From: Dirofilaria immitis
Lineage: Eukaryota; Nematoda; Chromadorea; Rhabditida; Onchocercidae
Reading direction: 5' to 3'
NCBI GenBank assembly: GCA_024305405.1
Contig: JAKNDB010000107.1
Location: 806,001 to 870,000, forward strand
Length of the DNA stretch: 64,000 nucleotides
The notes under the pieces were generated by a model. The model saw only the letters and a list, made by a program, of their open reading frames with translations, ran no database searches and was not told the origin of the DNA. How positions within the stretch are numbered: the first letter of the stretch is position 1; the number at the start of each line of letters is the position of its first letter. Below, one piece after another: positions 25,701 through 39,788 of this stretch. The position numbers and the translations under genes are program-made.

Positions 25701-28145
25701 TTTTCCCATTTAGTTGATTCGACTTGAAATGCGATTAAATTGGATTTTACTGAGAGAAGGAGGGACTGAACTGAGAGACGGACAGACAGATAACAATGAA
25801 TGATGGACAGGAAAGTGTCGCTAAAATGGACGAATATACCCATATAAAGATCACATTAAGATTGGACCCTCAATGATAACTATCATTGAAACAGCCCATG
25901 GGCAATGCAAAATGAACGTTGATCGAGGTATGGCTAGGCCAAACAAAAATCTTACTTTTTAAGCTTCATTAAAGACTAATGCATCGACCATAACTTTACG
26001 CGAACCTTTTGATTTCTTCCATCTCTTTCACCTATTTCCCGAGATATGTTTCTTTCGGATTCTACGATACAGTTATGTGAATTCCAACTTTCGTGCTATT
26101 TGAAAATTATTAAAAACAAAATACACGGTCAATTAAATTGATTCTCGGCTTCATAAGTAGCGAAGAATCCATAATTCAAAAGCGCATTTTTGGGAAATGT
26201 AAAATCTTGATTTCGAACGTCGCAGACGCGAGTGATTTTTAAATGTAACTTTCCTATCGAATCTATGTAAAAATGGGAAAAATGTGGACAGAGCTTGTGC
26301 ATGAATACAGATTTGAATGAATGTAATAAATTTTGACCATTTAATCAGGAAGAAGGGAGAAAAGAATACAGCTGATGGTTGAAGATGATGGCTACTGATA
26401 TTGCGATTGGAATATCGTCGGAACTTATAATTTTAAAAGATTTTGATGCTGTTTATCAGTAATGCTGATAGTTTATTTGATTAGAAAATTTTTTAATTTT
26501 CTTCTACTGCTTTCTTCAGTTATTTGTGTGATACCGGCTTTGGGACAAAATTCGAGACTGGGTTGCCAAAAAATATGCGATAGGTTGAGTAATTGCGATA
26601 GGTTGAAGTAATTCATAATATTGACGACAATGCATATTATCCCACAGGAATTTATATATACTGAAAGGTTGTTCTAAGCTAGGCTGCTTGAAAGAGAGAT
26701 TTAATGCTGAAGCATAATATAAGAGAGAAGAAAAATTAAAATGAAAATCACTATTGATTGTTTTAAGTGAAAAAAGATATCTAATTAAGATTATTAAAAA
26801 ATAGGCTAAGGGATAAAAATGACTAATAATCATTTTCGAAACAACTGTGCGGGGATAATGAGTAGTAATAATTAATTCCAAAAATTCAATTGGTCAACAT
26901 AAGAGTTTCGCTGGTACTTATAAAGATGATTCAGGTTTTTTCAAAAAAAATCGATGAGTTACAAACTAAATAGCAGTTCCCTTCAAAATTACGGTGATAA
27001 CTTATGCTCCGGTTTTAATTTGTTAGTGCATCGGGGAACGATATCTCATTAAAAATCAATCAATTGCATATCAGTAGCTGGCATTTATCAAGAATTTCTA
27101 CAAGTTTATGAATGGAAATATTCTAGCCGTTCTAAGCTTAACAATTGTTTTATAAAAATTCAACTTTTTAGATTATTAACAATAAAATGAACACGAATTA
27201 GGATACTAAGTTTGAATAAAATATTACATATATCATACGTTATCAGCACTCTCATCTCGTGAAACATATAAACATATTTCAACCAAAAATTTTATCAGCT
27301 ATATCATTTATCGTTGCTACAAGACAACTAACTGAATACAACGGTAGCTCCTTCTGTCACCAGGCGTGTCAAGATGACTGACCATTTACGATGGCACCAA
27401 CTACTCCAATTTTCCATCAAGCATTAATGAAAAAATTTCAAATCGGTTCAAAATGACCTTCGTTATGTCATCTATCCTATCTCGCGGTATTTTGATCGAT
27501 CTATCAGGACCACCTGTTGTGTGCTGCCGCATTTCCCGCATCCTTCCTCTCTATGTCGATGAACACCTTTTTCTAAGTGAAATATAGTTTACCGTAAATT
27601 TAATCTCTTTCTTCTTCCCTCAATGCGTACTTTTTGTTCGACCATTCATTTTACTGCGTGAGAGATATTACTTGACTGACCATTTTATAGATTTGGCTAA
27701 ATATAAAGAAAAAGAAGAAAATTTCGAAACAGGAAACTAAAATTTGAAAAGATCAAGGAAAACAATAGTCATCCTTCTCACGAATGATACTATGCTGAGT
27801 AATTAAAAAGGATTCTTATAAATAATAGCGTGAAATAAACTTATTAACATCAAAAAATGAATACTGTAAAAAATTCAAAGAAACAAAGAGGATTCTAACA
27901 TGAAAGCCAGAAAAACATTCATCTCTGCACAATCCTACGAGCAATTATCTTTTCATTATTTTTGAATTTAGCTAAATCAAGATAAGTTCAAACATGTTAA
28001 TTTGAAGGTAAGAAATGATGATAAATATAATAGTATTCTTAATGGATTATGGTATGATCATTTCCATATCATCCAATCCATCGTTTTAAATATGAATTTC
28101 GCTTTCTGTTTTGCTGCGCAATATTTCACTTTCTATTTAATTTCG

Positions 28146-28171
28146 TTTTTTTTTTTTTTTTTTTTTTTTTT
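28146..28171 (+). repeat. poly(T) tract, 26 bases
   Basis: Uninterrupted T run in non-coding DNA. Its length should be treated as approximate given the homopolymer problems elsewhere in this window. Confidence 0.85.
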
Positions 28172-28720
28172 ATAAAATTGCATCGATTTGCCATTTCTAC
28201 TTTGTTTAAAAATAATTATATTCGAAAAGGGAAGAGTCACAGTCACAGTGAGTCAAAATTCAAAGAATAGCCAAATAAGCTTGGACATAGAAATGTGTTG
28301 GACCCATCGATGTTTGTAGATAAGTCCAAGATGGTACCACCAAGCAACTGGCAGAAATATTTCGCCATTTGTTGCAGCAGTCCTCTTTTGCTTACATGCT
28401 ATTATAGTCAATAAATAAAACAAGGGATTTGCACACAAATAGTTGAATGAATTTGGACAAAATGGACGTATTATACATAAATTAAATGAAATTCGTAGAA
28501 CTTATCATCGATAAATCGCTCAATGAACTCATTTTTTGCTCGTTAATTCTAAATGAAAGATACGTTTTATTTAAACTTCATCTAAGACATATTTTAACAT
28601 ATTTTAGGATTCCAATCATCAATGAAAAAATTGGTCCACCAAATAAATTGGATTAATATGCTAAAATGAAATTCTCAGTTTATCAGCAAACACATCAATT
28701 ATGATAACTTTAGCACCTCT

Positions 28721-28779
28721 ATTTTATTCATCATTTTATTCATTTGTAAGAATGAATAAAATGATGAAACAAATAAAAT
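28721..28779. repeat. long imperfect hairpin
   Basis: CATCATTTTATTCATT (28729-28744) and AATGAATAAAATGATG (28751-28766) are perfect reverse complements around a six-base loop. The stem extends by 8 more pairs (28721-28728 with 28772-28779) after a five-base bulge. Very AT-rich, so it may be only a chance or replication-derived palindrome. Confidence 0.7.
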
Positions 28780-31700
28780 TGCTAAATTGATTGATAAGTT
28801 TCGTTAACTCCATCCTTAAATGAACCATAACTTTTATCATTTCTTAATAATTAATGGAAGTGGAAAATCATCCGGAAAAATCATTAATCATTTTCGATTC
28901 TTTGTTGAGCTTCTATAATAGCCAATTATTCACCTACATTTCCATATTTAATCTAATATTGATTGCGTCACTGATTATCTGAGATATTTTAGAACTTAAC
29001 CGTTAGACTTATAAATTTTTGCTAATTAAAATGACTAATTTATCAATGTCACATAAAATTTTTTGTTTCGTTATTACAGCATTATCGTTTTCATTACTTG
29101 TTCCATTATATATTGCTTACATAATACATGAAAATATCAGAAATTATTGTTTAGCTTTTAAAATATTTTAAATTATTCTGGAATCTTTCCATGCTTTAGC
29201 TTTTAGATATGAAATTAGTACTTCTAATTTTATTCGATGTCGAATTTGATCAAAAATTGATTAACAAATTTAATAGTTCCTGGAAAGGCCAACATATTTC
29301 ATAGTATTCAAAGGCTTATTTTTTCAAGCAGTAGCGACTAAAATCATTGCACATTTCTCAAAATTATAAAACTAAACTAGCGGATAATCGTTTCTCAGCT
29401 GGGATCATCAATATCAATGCAAACTTGCTCTTCTCTTTCTTGACTTATGCTTTGTATAATTGACAGTGAATTGTCAATTCGTAAATTTATCTTACATAGT
29501 TGATTGTAAAAGAAACAATTATTTGATAATTGAAAATGATCAATGGTACAATGCATGGAAAATTGATATCAATCCTTCCCGAAAAAATTCAGTTTCATTT
29601 TCTGTTTGCCAAACAAAAGAAAATTGAAAGCTAAATAAAGTCGTCAAGAACAAACAAGCAAAAATAAAAGACATTTGCTCATTGTAAATAGTAAACTAAA
29701 AAAGAAAATTGAATAATTTAATTCCTTAAAAAAACAATGAAATGCAATGAAGAAATTTTATATAATTCTAGTTGAAGTGATGAATGGAATAGAATTGATA
29801 ATAATGATAGATAATAATATACATATATGATAATATGCTTAAGAAAGCGATCATATAATAATAAGGACAAGACTATGAAAGTTCTTTTTTAATAAATCCG
29901 AAATTTCCACAAACATATGTTGTGCAGTTTTGGATCGATATAACAATTGAAGATTGAGGCAATAAGAAATAATGGGATGCATATGGAAAGGAAAGACATA
30001 GTATAGACCAATTAGAGTACGACAAATATCAATTTTGAAATGTATTTTACGACTTTCACACTAAAAATAACCTCCGCCTTTTTCTCTTTCATATTATCTA
30101 CATGTTTGATTATTTAATCGTAATGATACCGCATAAAAATGATAAATGGACATTTAGAATATAATTAGAAAATGAAAGAGCCATGAAGAAGCAAAAATGG
30201 CATAAAATTTCGAATCCTCCAATTGAATCTTACAAGGACATTGCATAATTCTCGTCTCGATCTCGATCAAATAAATAATGTATTATCAGTACAAAAAATG
30301 ATATTTTTGTAACTCAAGAAACTCTATCATAATATGTTATTAAACTTAGCTACAGTATTTTCTACTATATGAAGAAAAGTTTCAAATTCAAATAAAATTT
30401 ATGTCTTCTTAATTAATTACTGTTTGAATATAACAATTATTGCATAGCATTTAATTTTGATTTATGAGATTAACAGTTTTGATACCTCTCATTAAATTTG
30501 CAACATTACTTTACCATCAAATTTTGATTCAAGATTAAAAAGGAAAGGATTGATCCAGTATTTCTATTGATTTTGCAGATAATTAAATAAGTTATTTGAT
30601 TCATCATCTGATTTCTTAGTATAATTAGACATTGCAGCCTTTGTAATGATTGAAAAATGTGATCTTGTCATTTAATCTGCCTACTTAAATTCTGATGATG
30701 GATATGTATTATTGAAATCGTAGCATGAATGTGAGAAATTTTACGAGCATTGTTAGATTCATCATTATCTGAAATCAATTTCAATCATATAGTTTTTTTG
30801 TTTCTTTTCGTGTGAAATAATACAGTGCAAAGTGATGTTTTCTTTTTCATTTTGAACACCATTATTAGTACTGTTTTCCAATAATGACTTCAAAACCTTA
30901 AACTTGTTTTTTTTTTTTAAATTCCATTTTGTATTTTTTTTAATTGGTAAAAATTTTTGCTCGTTTCACATATATGATGAATTAATCGGTTCAAGAAAAT
31001 TTGAGGATTGAAAATCCAAAATCAAAGATTAATTTAGAAATATTTTAATCAGCAAACAGTACTCAATTGATCTGAGACATTAAATTTCCTTATCACTTTA
31101 TATGGGATTTTATTTCAGAAGATGAATTCTGATATTATTAATTTTATCACAAAACAATAATGATAGTAATTCTTGTTATTTTTTTTACTCACCAAAAATA
31201 TTATCTTGTATTCTCAGTAATATCCCTAACATTTGTAAAATTGGAATATAAGCAAATTACTGCTACTGAAATGCAAATAAGATGTATTCAGAGTATCCAC
31301 AATTGTCGTAGAAGTTTCTCGATGATCTTTTGACATAGATGAATAAATGTGATAAACATTTATTGATTAATGAAGAATTTATTCTTTGCAAATTTTATAA
31401 GATAGACAATTATCTAAAAATATCCAACTAGAGGTGACAATTACTCGAAAGTATCATTAACGATATCGATTCTTAAATTCTTTTTGTTATTGCTTGTTGA
31501 AGAATTGTTCTTCTAATCTTCATTGAAAATTTGTTCAAGCAATGACTGATCATTCTGATCGTTCGTTCTATTGTACATTGCGTTTTTTCTAGTTGATCAT
31601 AATTTACATAGCGAGAGTCTGTTTATTACATGCCAATCTCAGCACAACTCATGTGCTAACTTTATTATAGTGAGAAATTGATTATAGGAAGATATTTCTA

Positions 31701-34700
31701 TTATAAATCATTTTTCGGTTATTTGTTATATCCATAAAATATTTTTCATTTTTCCCATAACGATGGTTACTCATTTCGGATCAACTTGATTCATCGTTTT
31801 ACTGTCAGAAATTTATTTGAATTAGAACTCAAACAATCATTAGCATTATCAGAGAAGAATTTCTTGCACTTGATGCTTATTTTTCATATGCGAAATTATC
31901 AAAATTGAGTTTTGCTTCCGTAAATAATATTGAGTTTCAAATTATTATTTTGTTCAAGTTATCGTTTCTCTCATCTTGAATTTAATGAACTTTAGAATTT
32001 CAAATTTTTTCTCAAGAATATTCTTTATAATCAAAACAAATGATTGTTTACTAATTTTATCTCCAAGTTACATTAGATTCAAAATCATCAGATGAGTGAA
32101 TAGCAAACTAGTACCTGAGAAGAATGGATTACCTCAAAAGTAACTGAATATTGAAAATAATTAAGCAATGAAATAATTGCACTACATCTCTCTTGTACTT
32201 TGATAATATATGATAAGATTGGGTTTCTGCAATGCAATGCAACATATCAGATGCGCAAAGTAAGGAGAATTCATCGATAGAAGCGAATTGCAAAACAAAA
32301 CTGGCTTTAATGCTTCAATGTCATGTGAACAAATTCTGGTACATTTTAAACAAAGAATAACACACCAGGATAAAAAGATTATACCTGTTTTAGAAGAAGA
32401 CAAATGGTATGATCATCATTCAGTATACCGTTGACTATTTAGAATGCTTCAGAACTTGTCAGTTTTTTTACATAGAAGCCAGTTTTTTTCTTGTAACTCG
32501 CATTCTCACTATTTTCTTTTTTTTTTTTTTGCAAAAAATGAATATTTGGAATTTCCTCATATTTTGAGACTAATTTAAAAACCAAAATATATACAAATGA
32601 ATTGCTATAATTTTGGATAAAAATAATTATATCATATGCATGCACAATCAATAATATCATGCTTTATAAATTATAAAAATCAGGAATATATTAACGAGTT
32701 AAACATAACATTAAATTTCAAAGTAATGTTCCAAAATTAAAGAAAAGAAAGATTATGAATCCAAGAATATATGCCAAATAAATAATTCCTCTCAATTTAA
32801 TATTTTTAGATAGCCCTTTAATATTATCGCCTATTTGTTTTCGTTTTGCGATTCAGTTCTCATCATTCATTTAATTTTCTTCAATCTGATGCTTTCATCT
32901 TATCATCTCATGTAATCTTATTATGAAATCTGATGCATTGTTTTTCAATTTATAAATTAATCTGCAAAGCATAGCTAAGATCTTTTATGAAATTTCTTTT
33001 TGTAAATAGCAAAACAAATTTAAGGAATAATTGAACACTGTGTCATTTTTATCGTATTTTTAGTTTTTATAGAATGTAACAAGAATGTTTTAGTTAAAAA
33101 TAAAGTTAATTGGGAACAAATTTATGAGGAGCCGGTTTTTCTTGCCATTATTCTGAAATAATGTTGTGACATTAACAAAAATAATGGAATTTTAACGATT
33201 CAGAATTAAATGATTAATTAATGTTAAAATTTTGACGAAGAAATAATAAACTGTTCAATATTGTGAACGAAGAATAAAGGGAAGTAAAAAGCTACGTAAC
33301 TTTGAAACTTAATTATATTAGCATATGAATTTTTCTTTGATTATTTTATTTTGAAATAAAATTTTTAATTAAACAATGAGAAAATTAGCATTTGATGCAA
33401 AATTTTAAAATATAAAACACAAAGATGAAGCTATAAAAATTGTTTGGGCAAAATTTTTACAAATTCAATCTAGGAAGCCTTACTTTCTTAATTTTATATT
33501 TTCTTTTAAAATTCCACTAACAAAGTTAATATTCTATTGGATACAACGACACGACTATTATGAGTAGCATTTTCCTAAGGTCAAATAGAAGAGTGAGAAT
33601 AACAAATTTCAAGAAACTAATTATACCGCTACATAAAGGCGGCTTTTACCCGCTCTAATTTTTTCTTATCGTAACGAATCTATCTAAATTTCGATATTCG
33701 TCATTGCACATTTTTCAAAAATTTTATTCATGAAATTATTTTCAAAGAACAAGAGATGTCTACTTGTCCTTCATTTGTGATATTACTGAGAGTCTGCTCC
33801 ACATGGTTCTTAAAAAGTACTGATTAGTACAGAAAAGATGTCTATTTGAATCTTTTTTTTTAAATTGATTTTTCTATTGACACAGAAACTTTTTCGAACT
33901 TTCAAGTATTGTAACATAAAAAGAGAAATTTCTGATAAGATTTATAGAAGAAAGAAATATTTATGGTTGGAATGATACTGCAGAAAGGTTATTACTCTCA
34001 ATTCCTTTTTACCTTCATTCCAGACCGCATTCCACAACTCTCACATAAGTGCATGTAAATGTCATAATGCTGTTTTTCATGATTGTTCAAAAATTGGCCA
34101 TAATTTAACTAACTTAAGCAACTCTGATTGGTGATTGAAAATTGAATTAAAAATGTTAAATAGCTTCAAGAATAAAGAAAAGAGAATATATTGAATTTTT
34201 TTGCTTAATTCATTCTTATATTATATTCGTTGTATGCTATAAATTATGATGGAAATTCCATATACTGTAGAAATATTTTTAGCAACAGTTGTACTTTAAA
34301 AATAACCTATCTTAATTCTTTTGCTCTAAAAATGTTATTTTTTTTCCTTTTACTATTTTCGTAATATTTAATTGTTTCAATTTGTAAGAATAATAATAAT
34401 GTTGAAATTAAAGCAAAAATTGAACAGCTATCACTATTCATTACCATATTATCAGAAACTATGATAACGATATGTTTGAAGCTTTAATTTTGCAAGATTA
34501 CAAATTACAAGTAATCAAATAAAGATATCGCACTGCTCATTTATTTTTTAACCGTTATTGATGCAAGTAAAAATTTTTATATAAATATAAATATAAACAG
34601 GACAACCCATACGTGAAGCATAGCATACATGCATATGTTTTGATAACAGCAATAAAAATTTCAGCCATGGGTTTAAGATTTTTAAAAAGGTAGCCAGCAT

Positions 34701-36859
34701 TGGATCGCTCATCGTAATTAATCAAAGCAAGAAAAGAGAGGAGCGAAACTATCCAGTTTCTAGTGCTCTTCGTCCAATCTTTTCCAATGATTTCTATTTC
34801 ATTTTATGTCAAAAGTGCGAATTTGAAAAGTTTTTCTTTTGGTAGACGGTGGCATTGTCAGTTACACCAAATTGTCGAATCTTACAAATACATACCATTT
34901 TATTATTCTCAATCAAACTAATCAACCAACCAGCGGTCGGATAGCCGTATCATCATGCTTGTCTCTTCTGAAATATCTAACGAATTGAGCAAATTAAAAG
35001 CAGTTAATTTCTTGTTTTTTATTTTAATTGAATTTCTGATTATAATTGGTACTTCTGACTTATAATGTATACTTGTAGCATATCTAGCTTTAGCATATCT
35101 AGCTTTCATTATCGACTCAAAAGTAATTAAACTTTTATTTGATATCCAATTAGTAGTTTTTTTAATTTCTGTATGTGATCTAATCATATAAAATTATACT
35201 ATTAATCTTGATATTGATCGGATCAAATTGCAAATCCTGATGACATCAATCTGCACTCTTTGTCCTATGCAGTTCCTAAATTAAATGCGTATTATTGTTT
35301 TATCAGTCTTTATGCATTAATCAACTGTTATCCATCACTTAAAAAATTAGTTCCTTATTCTCTTTGATAATTTCCTCAAATCTTTCTTTAACTTCATTAT
35401 CAATTCATAGGCATAAATATTTTTTTGTTTTCTTTAGTATAAAATTTATTCGTCGTATTATTTTTTAATTTTAATGTGATATGTCGACAAGAGAATAGCG
35501 ATCCTTTGCTGATAAATTTTTTCATCAATACACGTATTTAATGATATTTAAATTGTGTCGAAAACTTATCCTTCGAAAAATCTTACAACATTTGAAGGAT
35601 TTGAGATATTTGTAAAAGATGAAAAATTTTTTATGTTTGTAATCATAATGTGAAAATTGCTTTAAACGAAGTTTGTTGAGCGTCATTCTAAGAAAAACAA
35701 AAATAAGTTTTGTTGTTACTTCGAAATTATAAATATAACGTTTATCCGGTCATTTCAATTTTTAATACGAAACTGAAACCTTCCATAACAATAGATATAA
35801 TTTAATCAGTGCATAATTTCTGGTACATTCAAAATCCTTTCAGAATTATTACATAATTGCTAAATTTAGTTTTAATAGAAACTAATATTATTTATTCATC
35901 AAATTTTTGAATATGAATATCAGCAAAGAAGGGTTTCTGATTTACTTCAAATAATAAGCAAATTAATATCCAAATATAAATTCTTTACCTTCAAATCTCT
36001 TTATAATTTTATTTCATCTCAATTATCTTTCTGCTGATTTTATAATCTATTTTTTTACATTACCTATAAATACTAAGAATCTTTACAAATAATACATTTC
36101 AGGAATTAGTTTTCCATAATCTATAAAGCAACAACAATCCTTTTCATATTATCATTTTTCAAAATTTTTGCTTTACTGATCTTGGATTAAACTAAATAAT
36201 ATTTCATGACCTTTTAAAATTAATGTTTATCCATCTAACCATTACTTGCTACAAACATTCACTAATAGTTCATTCAAATAAATTGTATAGTTCGAATGAG
36301 TAAGAACAATTGCGATTAGTTAATAAATATTTACGATAAGTTCACCAAAACAACAAAATACAAGAAAAATTCATATTTAAAAAATTTTAATGAAAGACAA
36401 TGAACAGACAGCAGTTTGATTGTTAGCTAAGCAATCCTTAACTCGAGATCGAAACAAAACTAGTTAATAAGAAGAGAAAGGAATTTTCAATCGTCATCCT
36501 TTTGCTAATTAATGCATGTGATAATTAAAAAAAAAGTGACAATTTTTAAAAAGGTTGCATTATCTAAAATTAAAAATCAGAAAATTTTTCTGATTTTTTT
36601 TTCTTTTTTTTTTTGGAAAGAAAAATAGTGAATAGTTGTATTATACGAATATAACAGGATTGTCAGCAAGAATTGGATGATGTCTTGTATTGACTTGCGG
36701 CTTTTCTTTTCATTCATGATAATTAATCTATAGAATGCCATGTTATACATGAAAAGGTCAAAAAGAAACTAGAAAGTAAGGTGTGAAAAACCTTAATGAT
36801 TAAAGAAAAAAGGTGAAAAATTGATCATTCTTTTTGCATCTACTTACTGAGCAAGTTTG

Positions 36860-36883
36860 TTTTTTTTTTTTTTTTTTTTTTTT
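36860..36883 (+). repeat. poly(T) tract, 24 bases
   Basis: Uninterrupted T run in non-coding DNA; length approximate. Confidence 0.85.
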
Positions 36884-39788
36884 AATAACCGTGTAATAAT
36901 ATATTTTGAGTAATAAATTATCAATGTGATATTTTTGAAAAGCAAACGATTAATACGCGATTATTCTATGTGAAGTTTTTGCACCTTAGTTTTATCAGTA
37001 CTACTCGATATGTGTCTTTTTTTTTATCCATTCAAATATACAAATCAATGAAAATAAGATTGATAATAGCAAAATATGCAAGTTGATATTAAAAACGACA
37101 GTATCTTTTAGTATATAATAATTATTTTTATTTGTCTCGGTTAAACTTTAATTCTCTTCATTCCCTTGAACTTTTCTCCTATGTCGTTTCAATTATAATT
37201 TGCTCACACCTGTCTTTGTAATGGCAAAAAGAAATTTTTGCACAAAACTAATTTATTTTCATTTTTACACTTCTCCATTGCTTAGAAAAATACGATCATA
37301 TATTTGCTATTTAGCAACGAACAAAATTTAGAACATTTCACATTTTTATTCTAATTTTTCAATATTTATTTTATCGTAACTAAATATTCTTTTGCGGATA
37401 ACTCAATAATTTGAAAATTGTGCTTAATAAATTTATCGCCTATCTTTGTAGATTTTTACTTCTTTTAATGAATATTAGACTGTTTAATTTTTGAGATATT
37501 TTTTAAAGTTCATTTAATAATAATATTCTTAATTCTTGCTTTTAGTTAAAAGCTATTAGAGCTATTATTGCAAAAATAAGCATGTATTTTTAATATTTTG
37601 AAATTAGAAATATTTCTTTTCAAAAAAAAAGCTTAATATTTCCCATTCTTTCGCATACGGTTGGATTTTTTCCATTTCGTATTCCCGACGATGAATGAAA
37701 TGATTCGCCGCAACTCATTACTTTTTTGGCACGATCAATTTTACGTAACCTGAACGAACGCTATGAGATGAACTAAATTTGTAGTTAAAGTGTCAAACAT
37801 TACATTTATGAGAGCTAACAGAAGGCGTTATTGATGTAGACAGTATATAACGGTGGCCATGGAAGCTAAAAATCGCTAAAGAACGTGTAACAACTCGCAT
37901 GCCAAATCTTTGTTTCGTTAACTTACGATTGATTTATTGCAAGTTTCATCAACATTTCGAATCACTGCTGTAACTCTAATTTTAATCGACATATCTTCAA
38001 AATTTAGTGCATTATATCACTAGCAATATATGGCTAGCAAGAAATCTCGAGAAAAGCTGTACAACCGAGAAAAAACTAAAAAGCTTATGGTATTTTGATC
38101 AAAAAATTTTTCAATTTTATGATAATTCTTTCATAAAATGACATGATTATTTAGCTATGTTATGTGATCTGTTATATTATTTATATCAATTTGTATACAT
38201 ATTATACATCATATATTATTTGTTGTATACTTTTAATGAATCAATTTTCTTTTAAATTTTTATTTATCTTTTCTTACTTCAATGGAAAGATCATTCAAAG
38301 TATTCATCTAAAATGACATCATGCAAGTTAGAAATATTTCCGAATACAGGAAAATCTTCTTTCGAGTTTTTATCAATTGCGAACAGTCCCTTAAAATTCT
38401 TGTTAGCTAAGATATTCCTTTTCATTCAAAACTGATATCACTGACAATATTCGATTAATGAGGAAAATATTGCAAAATATTTGTAAATTAATGGATTAAA
38501 GTAGTGGGAGATCAGAAGGACCAAACCCAATTAATTGCATATTATTTTCAGTTTTGATCTCGTCAATTTCGGCGCCAAAATGGTCCTTGTTTCCAAAGAT
38601 AAGAATTTCGGAAAGGAATTCAATTTAAAGCAAACAGAATTCAAGAAGCAATTAAATATGGAATTCTTTTTTCCTATTTTTATTTAATGAATTCATCTGA
38701 CTTTTGATCCCATCAATTTCGCTTTATTTAGATGCACAAATTCTTTCACAAAAAACATAAAAAATGAATCAAAAAATTAAAAATTCTAGTACCCACGCTA
38801 ATGGCCATTCATAAATGCACCCAACCATTTATAAATTCACTTTCATCTGACATTTAAAAAAATTTCATGTATTTTAGGTCAGAAATCAATTTCCTAATTA
38901 AATTTTACGACATTTTTAATAAAAATTTTTGTTGTTGAAAACTTTCAACTTTCTTTTTAACGAAGTTAATGAGCTTTTCAAACAATTCTCCCTTTTGTCA
39001 TGATTCTTATTTTTTTTAAATAAATTTCAAGAATGAATCTCTCTCGCATTTTATTTTGCAATTTACCCAATTCAAATTCAGAATTAATTTTTGTTTTCGC
39101 ACTTCTGCTTATATTGTAAGATTTTATCATTCAACTTTTCACAGTTGCTGAAAACTAAACAGATGAGAATGAATCGTTACTTTATGCTAATACGTCTAAA
39201 CAAAACAAATGTATGCAAAAATTTAGCATGATTTTCGAGATTTCAGAATCAATATTAATAAATTCATGATATTATTCATATTTGATTAATTGTAATAATG
39301 TTGTAGTGAAAAAAAACAATCGTAGCTTATCAGCCACAACAATTATTAAATCGAGATAACAAATGCAATAACCATTAAATCGACAATGCCTTGATTCTTT
39401 CATCGATCAACGTCCTGATTATCTAATCTATAACTGCACTCCGTCAAATCTCGCAACAATGCGTGTCCAATTAAACTCTTGAAATTAATGTTTAAGAAAC
39501 AGTATCATACTATTAAATTTATTTTAAAGTGACCTCTGTCTTTGATTTATTCTATTTCTTATTAATGTCTTTACATTTATTTTTGTTTTTTTTTTTGACT
39601 TCGAAATTTTTGTTGTTTACAATTGTTGTTGCAATTTGCTATTTCGTTCGAAAATCGCTTAACTCTGCCTTAGAGCTATTTGAATCTCGTATTAATATAT
39701 GATCTTAAAAAAAAAAACCATAAGTGTTTATATTTAAGTTCAAAAAGTTATTTGATGGCAAAATAAGAAAGATGCAAAATATAATTTT

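Larger units (their letters stand above)
22800..39788. other. 17-kb gene-poor stretch
   Basis: I find no exon chain, RNA gene or transposon that I can support. The DNA is AT-rich with many A/T runs. A less AT-biased patch at about 27330-27580 has no sensible translation on either strand. A 16-bp perfect hairpin is at 28729-28766 and two long poly(T) tracts are listed separately. It could hold distal regulatory DNA or fast-evolving non-coding genes. Confidence 0.5.

Noticed and set aside
36572..36598. Short AT palindrome followed by T run, as a Pol III-like terminator
   Set aside because: No internal promoter boxes or RNA structure upstream; expected by chance in such AT-rich DNA.
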